From Corallococcus exercitus (GTDB lineage: Bacteria > Myxococcota > Myxococcia > Myxococcales > Myxococcaceae): a DNA stretch of 32,011 bases. Shown piece after piece: positions 1 to 6,557 of the stretch (its first letter is position 1; each line of letters begins with the position of its first letter). The position numbers and the translations under genes are program-made. The stretch spans positions 1 to 32,011 of the forward strand of contig NZ_RAVW01000051.1 of NCBI RefSeq assembly GCF_003611585.1, given 5' to 3'. Below the pieces are notes generated by a model, which was given only the letters and a program-made list of their open reading frames with translations, did no database searches and was not told the DNA's origin.

Positions 1-46
1 GGACACTAGCACGCACGGGCGGGGAGGCACGGGAGGTGGGAACCCT

Positions 47-1504
47 TTGCTATCCTCTCGTTCACTGATGACCGCACCGAACCCGCATCCCGACGACATC
101 CACACCAATCCAGGAGATGTCGGACTCGAACTGTCCTCCCAGTCCTCGCTGCTGGGGGAGACGCAGGTGGTGGATCCACGCGCCACCGTGAAGCTGCACA
201 AGTGCCGGCTCCTGGTGACGTCGGGGCCGGACACCGGGCGCTCCATGGCCAGCGACAAGGAGCGGCTTCGCTGCGGCGCCCACCCGGGCAACGACCTGGT
301 GCTGGTGGAGGACCGCACGGCGAGCCGCCACCACTTCGAGGTCCAGTACACCGAGCGCGGCTACCTCCTGGTGGACCTGAACTCCACCAACGGCACCTTC
401 CTGGACGGCCGGCGGATTGAACGGGCCTACCTGTCCCCGGGCTCGCAGATCCGCGCCGGGTCCTCCGTCATCACCTTCGCCCCCCTGGATGAAGAGGTGG
501 CGGTGGAGCCCGACCGCGAGGGCGAGCTGTGCGGCATGGTGGGCCAGAGCGTGAAGATGCGGCAGGTGTTCGGGCTCATCAAGCGCATCGCGCCCATGGA
601 CGTGTCCGTCATCATCCAGGGGGAGACGGGTACGGGGAAGGAGCTGGTCTCCAGCGCCATCCATGAGCTGTCCGGCCGCAAGAAGGGCCCCATGGTGGTG
701 CTGGATTGCGGCGCCATCCCGCCCAACCTCATCGAGAGCGAGCTGTTCGGCCATGAGAAGGGCGCCTTCACCGGCGCGACGTCCAGCCGCCCTGGCGCCT
801 TCGAGCGCGCGCAAGGCGGCACCATCTTCCTGGACGAGCTGGGCGAGCTGCGCCTGGACCTGCAGCCGAAGCTCCTGCGCGTGCTGGAGAACCGCGAGGT
901 GCGCCGGGTGGGCGGCAACGACGTCATCGAGGTGGACTGCCGCGTCATCGCCGCCACCCACCGCGACCTGGTGAAGGAGATCGCCGCGGGCAACTTCCGC
1001 GAGGACCTCTACTTCCGCCTGTCCGTCATCCACATCCAGCTGCCGCCCCTGCGCCAGCGCCGGGATGACATCCCGCTCATCCTCAAGCAGGCGCTGGCGG
1101 AGCCGGAGGTGGTGGAGAAGCACGGCCGCAAGCGCTTCTCCGCGGAGGCCCTGGGGCTGCTGATGGCCTACGCGTGGCCCGGCAACGTGCGCGAGCTGAT
1201 GAACGTCCTCTCCCACGTGCTGACCTTCTCCGACGAGGGCGAGGAGATCCTGCCCTCCCACCTGCCCCCGCGCGTCCGGGGCCAGGCCCGCGAGGGGCCG
1301 CTGCCCTTCAACGAGCACCTGGCCTTCAAGGACGCCAAGGAGCAGCTGCTGGAGAACTTCGAGCGCGAGTACGTCACCAGCGTCCTCACCCGCTGCGAGG
1401 GCAACCTGTCCCGCGCCGCCCGGGAGAGCGGGCTGCACCGCAAGTCCATCGAGCGGCTGGTGAAGAAGTATCAGCTCGACGCCAAGGGCCTGAAACCGCG
1501 CTGA
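47..1504 (+). CDS. FHA-domain sigma54-dependent transcriptional activator (NtrC-type enhancer-binding protein)
   Basis: Activates transcription from sigma54 promoters by ATP-driven remodelling of RNA polymerase holoenzyme. Residues about 50-148 form an FHA domain (SRHH at 93-96, STNGT at 113-117), which binds phosphothreonine peptides and replaces the usual receiver domain. The AAA+ core follows: Walker A GETGTGKE at 192-199, the sigma54-contacting GAFTGA loop at 239-244, Walker B GGTIFLDELGEL from 257. A Fis-type helix-turn-helix (GNLSRAARESGLHRKSIERL) closes the protein. All catalytic motifs look intact. The TTG at 47 has a GGAGGTGG sequence 7 nt upstream; ATG at 68 is the alternative start but has no well-placed ribosome site. 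FHA activators are common in myxobacteria, where they respond to Ser/Thr kinases. Its target is unknown; the Tad-like cluster directly downstream is an inferred candidate. Confidence 0.93.
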   Translation: MLSSRSLMTAPNPHPDDIHTNPGDVGLELSSQSSLLGETQVVDPRATVKLHKCRLLVTSGPDTGRSMASDKERLRCGAHPGNDLVLVEDRTASRHHFEVQYTERGYLLVDLNSTNGTFLDGRRIERAYLSPGSQIRAGSSVITFAPLDEEVAVEPDREGELCGMVGQSVKMRQVFGLIKRIAPMDVSVIIQGETGTGKELVSSAIHELSGRKKGPMVVLDCGAIPPNLIESELFGHEKGAFTGATSSRPGAFERAQGGTIFLDELGELRLDLQPKLLRVLENREVRRVGGNDVIEVDCRVIAATHRDLVKEIAAGNFREDLYFRLSVIHIQLPPLRQRRDDIPLILKQALAEPEVVEKHGRKRFSAEALGLLMAYAWPGNVRELMNVLSHVLTFSDEGEEILPSHLPPRVRGQAREGPLPFNEHLAFKDAKEQLLENFEREYVTSVLTRCEGNLSRAARESGLHRKSIERLVKKYQLDAKGLKPR

Positions 1505-1673
1505 AACATCGCCGTCGCATGGTTTTCACGGGCGGTGTGTCTTCCCCGGGAAGTTTCCAAGGGGGGGCGACCTCTGCGACAATCCAGGCCCCCCTTCGGA
1601 CCCCGACGCAGTGTGTCGGCGGTCACTTGACGGATACTGCGAGATTCCCCCATCCCGCAGGATGAGCTTCCGT

Positions 1674-2480
1674 ATGAGCGCACGATCCCCCCGTGAAGCA
1701 GGCGAATCCGGCCAGGCCCTGGTGGAGGCCGCTCTGTCGCTGCCACTGGTCGTGTTCCTGATTCTGGGAGCGCTCCAGCTCTTCCTGATGATGCAGGCGC
1801 GGGTGATGACGCACTACGCGGCCTTCCGGGCGACGCGCGCGGGCAGCGTGGCGCACGGGGACTGCGAGCGGATGACCCACGCGGCCATCCTGGCGCTGAT
1901 TCCGACCTTCCACTCGTTCATGGGGCAGGGGACGGGGTCGCTCAACGGTCCCCTGGGCCGTGGCGCGGGTTCGGACGCGCCCCGGCTGCTGGCGGAGGCG
2001 TTCGCGGCGCGGATGAACAACCGCTACGCGGGCTCCGGCGGGCCGGGCCCGGGCCTGGACGGCGCGCACAACCGCAGCATCGTCTGGATTTTGCGGGACC
2101 TGGCGGGCGGCGGCGTGGACAGCCCGGAGGACAGCGACTTCGACCGGCCGGGGCACCTGCGGCGGCTGGAGGTGCAGCTGGTGTTCTGGTACCCGCTGCG
2201 CATCCCGTTCGCCAACTGGGTGATGTCGCGCATGTTCCTGGCGCACTTCGGCCTGCGTCCCTACACGGACGCGAACCCGCTGCTCGTCGCCGAGCGCAAC
2301 GCCAACTGGAACGGCGGTGAGGTGACGGCGTCGCACGTGCTGGACGGCGAGCTGGCGGCGGAGCTGGCGGACCGCGTGAACGCGCGGCAGTACGTCTTCC
2401 CCATCATCACCACGTTCACCATGCGGATGATGACGCCCGTGAAGTCGCGTTTCTTCGCCACCATGAACTGTCCCCGGTGA
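1674..2480 (+). CDS. TadE-like pseudopilin-type membrane protein
   Basis: A single N-terminal hydrophobic helix preceded by G-QALVE gives the Gly / Glu(+5) pattern that prepilin peptidases recognise in TadE/TadF pseudopilins. The helix (LSLPLVVFLILGALQLFLMM) is followed by a roughly 210-residue extracytoplasmic domain I do not recognise. TadE-family proteins accompany tight-adherence (Flp-type) pilus machines. The frame is open from GTG 1611. ATG 1674 was chosen because it keeps a short basic N-terminus and has AGGA about 12 nt upstream; ATG 1662 is equally readable. The stop overlaps the next start (GTGA, 2477-2480), indicating translational coupling. Whether this serves a pilus or another secretion apparatus cannot be told here, since no ATPase, secretin or Flp pilin is in the window. 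Confidence 0.8.
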   Translation: MSARSPREAGESGQALVEAALSLPLVVFLILGALQLFLMMQARVMTHYAAFRATRAGSVAHGDCERMTHAAILALIPTFHSFMGQGTGSLNGPLGRGAGSDAPRLLAEAFAARMNNRYAGSGGPGPGLDGAHNRSIVWILRDLAGGGVDSPEDSDFDRPGHLRRLEVQLVFWYPLRIPFANWVMSRMFLAHFGLRPYTDANPLLVAERNANWNGGEVTASHVLDGELAAELADRVNARQYVFPIITTFTMRMMTPVKSRFFATMNCPR

Positions 2481-4153
2481 AAACCATGAAGCGCTCCTCC
2501 CCCCAGCGCGGTCAGACCCTGGTGCTGTTCGTCCTCAGCATGCTGCTGCTCTTGCTGATGGTGGCCCTCACGCTGTCGTTCACCATGAAGGTGCGCGAGC
2601 GCATCGAGGTGCAGACGGTGGCGGACGCGGCCGCGTTCTCCAACGCGGTGGCCACGGCGCGCACGTTCAACACCATCGCCGTCTCCAACCGCGCGGAGAT
2701 CGCCCACATGGTGGCGAACGCCGGCGCGGCCAGTCTCCTGAACTGGGCCAGCCTCTACCGCGGCGAGTTGAACGCGGCGAAGCTCGGCTACGCGGCGTGG
2801 CTGCCCACCTATCAGGCCTTCGCCACCGCGGGCTGCCCCTGCGCCTGGTCCAACGGCTTCTGCGCCCGCATGTGCCAGTGCGGCGTGCGCGGGGTGACGG
2901 ACCTGGGCCGGCTGATGACCACGCTCCAGCGCGAGGACCTGCGCGTGGAGGCCGTGTTCCAGTCGTTGGATCCGATGGTGGGCCTGCAGATGCGCCTGCA
3001 TCAGCTGGCCGCGGGCGCGCTGTATGCTTCCTCGTACGCGGACTTCAGGAGCCTCAAGGACAAGGTGAACGACCAGGGCTTCGCCAACGACATCCTGGGG
3101 GACCTGGTGCCGGGCAAGAACCCTCGCGACGCGGGGTGGCTGGCGCCGTCCGCGGGCAACATCTCCAAGAAGGAGCTGGCGGACAACGCGGTGTGCCTGG
3201 GTGGCGGCGCGGTCTGTGATCCGCTGCCCATGACGGTGGCCCACGCCGTGGACGCGGCCATGGGCAGCCGCGGCTTCACCTTCGTCACGTCGCGCACCAT
3301 CGAGCAGTACATCGCGCACGAGGCGAACCTGGCCTTCGTCATCCTGCCGCCGGACATCGTCACGCTCCCGTTCGCCGCCGGCACGGCCCACTTCGGCAAG
3401 CCCATCCTCCAGTACGGGCTCTTTCCCCCCTATGCCCCTGCCGTCACGGCCGAGGACGAGGGCGAGGTGGCCTTCATCTACAACCACATCGCGCATGGCG
3501 GTGGGCCGCCGTGTCCGGTGATGGTGGGCGGCACGGTGCCGACCCTGGCCCTGTTCGCGGCCTCCGGTGGCGTCATGCCCACGCCCACGCATATGTGGTT
3601 CGGTGGCACGGACCCCGCCCCCTTCGCGCGGCACATGCTGGCGCCGTGTCTGGGCGGCCCGTCCAGCTGCCCGGGCATCTGGCCGCCGTTCCTGGACTAC
3701 AACCTGACGGAGCTGTGGCCCAACGGCGAGGACAACAACTTCGGACAGCCGAAGAACTTCGCGGTCATCCAGCGCGACCGCAGCAACATGCCGGCGGCGC
3801 AGCAGGACCCGTGGAACCTGGCGTTCCGCTTCCGCTTCGAGGCGAGCAACCCGAACCCGAACGCGGGCAAGTTCGACAACCGCAGCGCCACCATGGCGGA
3901 CGGCACGCCGCTGGGCATCCAGACGGCGCTGTCCACGGGCATCGCGTACTACCACCGTGGGCGCAGCCTGGGCATCTCCCACTGGAGCGAGCCGCCCAAC
4001 CTGCTCAACCCTTACTGGCGCGCGACGCTGGTGCCGGTGGATACGGACGACTCGGGTCTGGATGACGCCATCAGCGCGCTGGGCACCAGCTCTCCGGCTT
4101 CCGCCGCGACCATCCAGGAACTGCGGCGCGTGGGCTTCAAGGGGTTCCAGTGA
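2477..4153 (+). CDS. TadG/Tad-like exported protein (558 aa)
   Basis: The start MKTMKRSSPQRGQTLVLF leads into a strong transmembrane helix (LSMLLLLLMVALTLSFTM) and then a large exported region, matching the Flp pilus-assembly TadE/G-like N-terminal domain. Unlike its two neighbours it has Leu, not Glu, at +5 after the Gly, so prepilin-peptidase cleavage is less likely. The exported part contains cysteine clusters near residues 110-135 (CPCAW, CARMCQC) and around 240, 350 and 390, consistent with an oxidised compartment. GTG 2477 overlaps the previous stop; ATG 2486 is an alternative. The gene ends one base into the next ATG. TadG-like function is inferred from the N-terminus and position; the C-terminal 450 residues are unassigned. 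Confidence 0.78.
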   Translation: MKTMKRSSPQRGQTLVLFVLSMLLLLLMVALTLSFTMKVRERIEVQTVADAAAFSNAVATARTFNTIAVSNRAEIAHMVANAGAASLLNWASLYRGELNAAKLGYAAWLPTYQAFATAGCPCAWSNGFCARMCQCGVRGVTDLGRLMTTLQREDLRVEAVFQSLDPMVGLQMRLHQLAAGALYASSYADFRSLKDKVNDQGFANDILGDLVPGKNPRDAGWLAPSAGNISKKELADNAVCLGGGAVCDPLPMTVAHAVDAAMGSRGFTFVTSRTIEQYIAHEANLAFVILPPDIVTLPFAAGTAHFGKPILQYGLFPPYAPAVTAEDEGEVAFIYNHIAHGGGPPCPVMVGGTVPTLALFAASGGVMPTPTHMWFGGTDPAPFARHMLAPCLGGPSSCPGIWPPFLDYNLTELWPNGEDNNFGQPKNFAVIQRDRSNMPAAQQDPWNLAFRFRFEASNPNPNAGKFDNRSATMADGTPLGIQTALSTGIAYYHRGRSLGISHWSEPPNLLNPYWRATLVPVDTDDSGLDDAISALGTSSPASAATIQELRRVGFKGFQ

Positions 4154-5142
4154 TGAACAGCCATCTTCGTCGTCACCGGCAGGCGCGGGGCCAATCCATC
4201 GTGGAGGCGGCCCTCGGCGTCACGCTGTTCGTCACCATCCTGGTGTTCGGCATCCACTTCGCGGAGGTGGGCTTCCTGTCGCTGAAGGTGCAGGAGGCCG
4301 CGGTGTCCGCGCTGTGGAACGGCACGCACGGCGACATGCATGACATCCCCGTGGATTACGGCGCGGCGCACGACTCCATGCAGCGTGCGGGTGAAGACGC
4401 GCAGGCGCGCTACGCGGACTTCAACGGTCTGTCGTCCGTCAACCACGGCGACACCATCACCCAGGTGTTCACGCAGGGCTCGGGCCTGCGCGTGAGCTGC
4501 AGCCAGAATGGAGGCCTGGGCTGGAATGGTCCCGTGCTGACCCGGCTCATCTACCGCGACGAGGGCGGCACGTCGTGCACGTCCCAGGCGAACCTCAGCG
4601 CGTGGAACATCCCCAGCCGCTTCCTGGACCAGACGCCGGAGACGGGGCTGTACAACCAGCAGCACCTGGAGGCGGCCAACGCCAACATCCAGGTGTGTGG
4701 CATCGGCCGCGCGGTGGGGGGCACCTGCCCGGGCCGCTTCTCCATGCTCGTGGACGACTGGGGGCTGTCCAACGAGATCGAATCCTCCGTCTGCTTGCTG
4801 TTCCAGGACATGGCGCTGCCGTGCACCAACGGGCCGTTCTACGCGGCCACGAAGGGCGTCTACGAGCCCACCACGCTGCCTATCCCGACCTACGCCAGCT
4901 TCCTGGCCATGGACGCCCTCTTCATGAACCCGCTGCCGCCCCTGGTGCTGATGCAGCGGGAGAACACCTTCTGGATGAGCGCGGCGGGTGAGGAGAGTCA
5001 ATTCATGCAGGCCTGGCTCAAGGTGTCGCCCCTGGGCAACCTGTGGAACACGTCGCCTGGCGCTCTGATTGGCATCACCACGCCCCATTACGGTCTGGGC
5101 TATCTGGACCGTCGCGGCTGTTTCCTTGGAAAGGATTGCTGA
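4153..5142 (+). CDS. TadE-like pseudopilin-type membrane protein (second copy)
   Basis: The N-terminus RHRQARGQSIVEAALGVTLF again shows Gly followed by Glu at +5 and a hydrophobic helix, as in TadE-type pseudopilins. About 290 exported residues follow, with scattered cysteines (CSQNG, CTSQ, CGIGR, CPGRF, CLLFQ, and a C-terminal CFLGKDC). The start is ATG 4153, overlapping the previous TGA by one base; GTG 4150 directly upstream is possible. It belongs to the same tightly coupled cluster as the two preceding genes, and the next gene begins 2 nt after its stop. Family assignment rests on the N-terminal 50 residues; the rest is not recognised. Confidence 0.78.
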   Translation: MNSHLRRHRQARGQSIVEAALGVTLFVTILVFGIHFAEVGFLSLKVQEAAVSALWNGTHGDMHDIPVDYGAAHDSMQRAGEDAQARYADFNGLSSVNHGDTITQVFTQGSGLRVSCSQNGGLGWNGPVLTRLIYRDEGGTSCTSQANLSAWNIPSRFLDQTPETGLYNQQHLEAANANIQVCGIGRAVGGTCPGRFSMLVDDWGLSNEIESSVCLLFQDMALPCTNGPFYAATKGVYEPTTLPIPTYASFLAMDALFMNPLPPLVLMQRENTFWMSAAGEESQFMQAWLKVSPLGNLWNTSPGALIGITTPHYGLGYLDRRGCFLGKDC

Positions 5143-5144
5143 AG

Positions 5145-5474
5145 ATGAAGATGCGAAGCCTGCTGTCGTGTGGAGGGCTGGCGTTGGTGCTGGGCATGTG
5201 CCTGGCGGCGGCTCCCGCGCGCGCGGACAGCAACTCATGCAACACCGACTGCGCGACGAAGAACGGGGACACGCTCAGCGCCTGCATCACCGCCTGCCCG
5301 GCGCCCAGCAGCCCGGGGTCGGCGAAGGACAGCAGCCGCGCCTGCTCCGCGCGCTGCGCGCAGAAGTTCCAGGCCCAGTTCAATCAGTGCAAGGCCCGCT
5401 GCCCCAAGCCGGAAGTTGACTCGGGGCCGAAGTCGGGCAAGTCGGTCAAGGCCGCGCGTTCGCACCGGCAGTAG
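5145..5474 (+). CDS. Secreted cysteine protein with two CX3C-X10-CX3C modules
   Basis: A 109-residue protein with a signal peptide (MKMRSLLSCGGLALVLGMCL, cleavage likely after ARA). The mature part holds eight cysteines arranged twice as C-x3-C-x10-C-x3-C: module 1 CNTDC ... CITAC, module 2 CSARC ... CKARC. A Pro follows the last cysteine of each module. They are joined by a Ser/Gly/Ala linker, and the C-terminus is basic (KSGKSVKAARSHRQ). Twin CX3C spacing is the hallmark of disulfide-stapled helical hairpins such as plant alpha-hairpinins and mitochondrial small Tim proteins; the similarity is in pattern only. AAGGA lies about 9 nt before ATG 5145, which sits 2 nt after the TadE-like stop. 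The function is unknown; a periplasmic or surface scaffold for the Tad-like proteins is a guess from position. Confidence 0.85.
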   Translation: MKMRSLLSCGGLALVLGMCLAAAPARADSNSCNTDCATKNGDTLSACITACPAPSSPGSAKDSSRACSARCAQKFQAQFNQCKARCPKPEVDSGPKSGKSVKAARSHRQ

Positions 5475-5487
5475 GAAGGAACCGTTG

Positions 5488-6177
5488 ATGAAGCGTGTGT
5501 TCGGACGCTGGGCCTTGGTGCTGGCACTCGCGGGCGCCTCCCCTGTGTGGGCCCAGCGGGCCAACTTCACCTGGGACATCCCGAAGACCGTCAGCGTGGT
5601 GGACGTGCCGGGCCAGGTGGACGCCAACGGTGTGCCGGTGAAGCTGCTCGCGGTGCGCAGCAAGGAGAAGGCGCAGGTCATCCTCCAGAGCGTGGTGGAC
5701 CGGTGGCTCTCCTGGGGCTTCGTGGTGCCGGAGGCGTACAAGCAGCCGCAGCTCTTGCGCGAGCCGATGGTGACGGGCATCGACACGCGCAACTTCATCT
5801 CCTACACGGCCATCCTCCAGGTGAACCCGGACGGCACCACCACGGTATTCCTGGGCGAGGCGAACCTGGGCGCGGCGAAGGCCCCGCAGCCCGCCGGACT
5901 GCCCGTCTTCCCGGGAGGCTCCCGGGTCCTGACGGCGGAGACGGAGGGGGCGCGCACGGTGAGCTACTCGGTGCCGGGCAAGACGACCGCGGAGGTGGAG
6001 GCTTTCTACCGCGAGGCGCTCACGAAGGCGGGCTTCAAGGAGATCCAGCCCCGCGTGTTCAAGTCCTCCACGGAAGAGGTCTCGCTCAACCTGGGCGTCA
6101 CCAAGGAAGGTCCGGTGGCGGTGCGGCTGGTGCGCCGGGCAGTGGCGCCGGACGATGGTTTGACCCCGGGCGAGTGA
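5488..6177 (+). CDS. Exported protein of unknown function (229 aa)
   Basis: A signal peptide (MKRVFGRWALVLALAGASPV, then WAQ) precedes a soluble region. The second half has the layout PVFPGGSRVL ... VSYSVPGKTTAEVEAFYREA ... AGFKE. This resembles a widespread small alpha/beta domain with a 'pGs...y.....s..ev..FY...L...Gf' pattern. The first half has a comparable helix (KEKAQVILQSVVDRWLSWGF) and may be a diverged repeat of the same fold. AGGAAGGAA lies just upstream of ATG 5488. It is 13 nt after one twin-CX3C gene and 30 nt before the other, so the three probably act together in the envelope. I cannot assign a molecular role. Confidence 0.75.
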   Translation: MKRVFGRWALVLALAGASPVWAQRANFTWDIPKTVSVVDVPGQVDANGVPVKLLAVRSKEKAQVILQSVVDRWLSWGFVVPEAYKQPQLLREPMVTGIDTRNFISYTAILQVNPDGTTTVFLGEANLGAAKAPQPAGLPVFPGGSRVLTAETEGARTVSYSVPGKTTAEVEAFYREALTKAGFKEIQPRVFKSSTEEVSLNLGVTKEGPVAVRLVRRAVAPDDGLTPGE

Positions 6178-6207
6178 CGCCAGCGGGACGAGGAACAAGA
6201 GACCGAC

Positions 6208-6504
6208 ATGAAGACGCGAATCGCGGTGCGGGGCTGGCTGGGACTGATGGCGCTGGGCGCGGTGCTGGTGGCGCCCCAGGTGCTTGCGCAGACGTGCGAC
6301 GAGAAGTGCTCCATCAGCGCCGGCTCCACGGTCCAGGCCTGTGTGAGGAAGTGCCCCGCCAAGGACAAGTCGTGCAATGAGAAGTGCACGAAGGCCTTCC
6401 AGGCGGCGAAGGCGAAGTGCGCCAAGAAGTGTCCCAAGGGCAAGGGCAAGTCCACGCCCCAGCCGCACACGCACGACCACGGCGACGACGACCACGAGGA
6501 GTGA
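6208..6504 (+). CDS. Secreted twin-CX3C cysteine protein with His/Asp-rich tail
   Basis: A paralogue of the protein encoded at 5145-5474. The signal peptide ends at VLAQ and is followed at once by two C-x3-C-x10-C-x3-C modules: CDEKC ... CVRKCP and CNEKC ... CAKKCP. All eight cysteine positions and the prolines after modules 1 and 2 match the paralogue, while the linker is shortened to a few residues. After the modules come a Lys/Gly run and a tail PHTHDHGDDDHEE, rich in His and acidic residues, which could bind divalent metal. ATG 6208 is supported by GAGGAACAAGAG upstream. It is the last gene of the Tad-like cluster, 53 nt before ileS. Role unknown. Confidence 0.84.
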   Translation: MKTRIAVRGWLGLMALGAVLVAPQVLAQTCDEKCSISAGSTVQACVRKCPAKDKSCNEKCTKAFQAAKAKCAKKCPKGKGKSTPQPHTHDHGDDDHEE

Positions 6505-6557
6505 GTTCGCGCGTGTGATTGAAGGACCGGCGGGAGGGTGTTACGGGCGCTCAAGCC

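Noticed and set aside
37-51. Sigma54-like TGG ... TTGCT element before the FHA activator
   Set aside because: The GG and GC elements are separated by 9 nt instead of 10, and the element overlaps the preferred TTG start and its ribosome site.
1541-1596. CTTCCC-C-GGGAAG palindrome and AAGGGGGG/CCCCCCTT inverted repeat after the activator gene
   Set aside because: The second stem has a 22-nt loop and neither is followed by a T tract, so I do not call a terminator.
1627-1655. TTGACG as a -35 for the Tad-like cluster
   Set aside because: There is no -10-like hexamer at 16-18 bp spacing.
6505-6557. T-box or other leader regulating ileS
   Set aside because: The gap is only 53 nt, too short for a T-box, with no visible stem or specifier arrangement.
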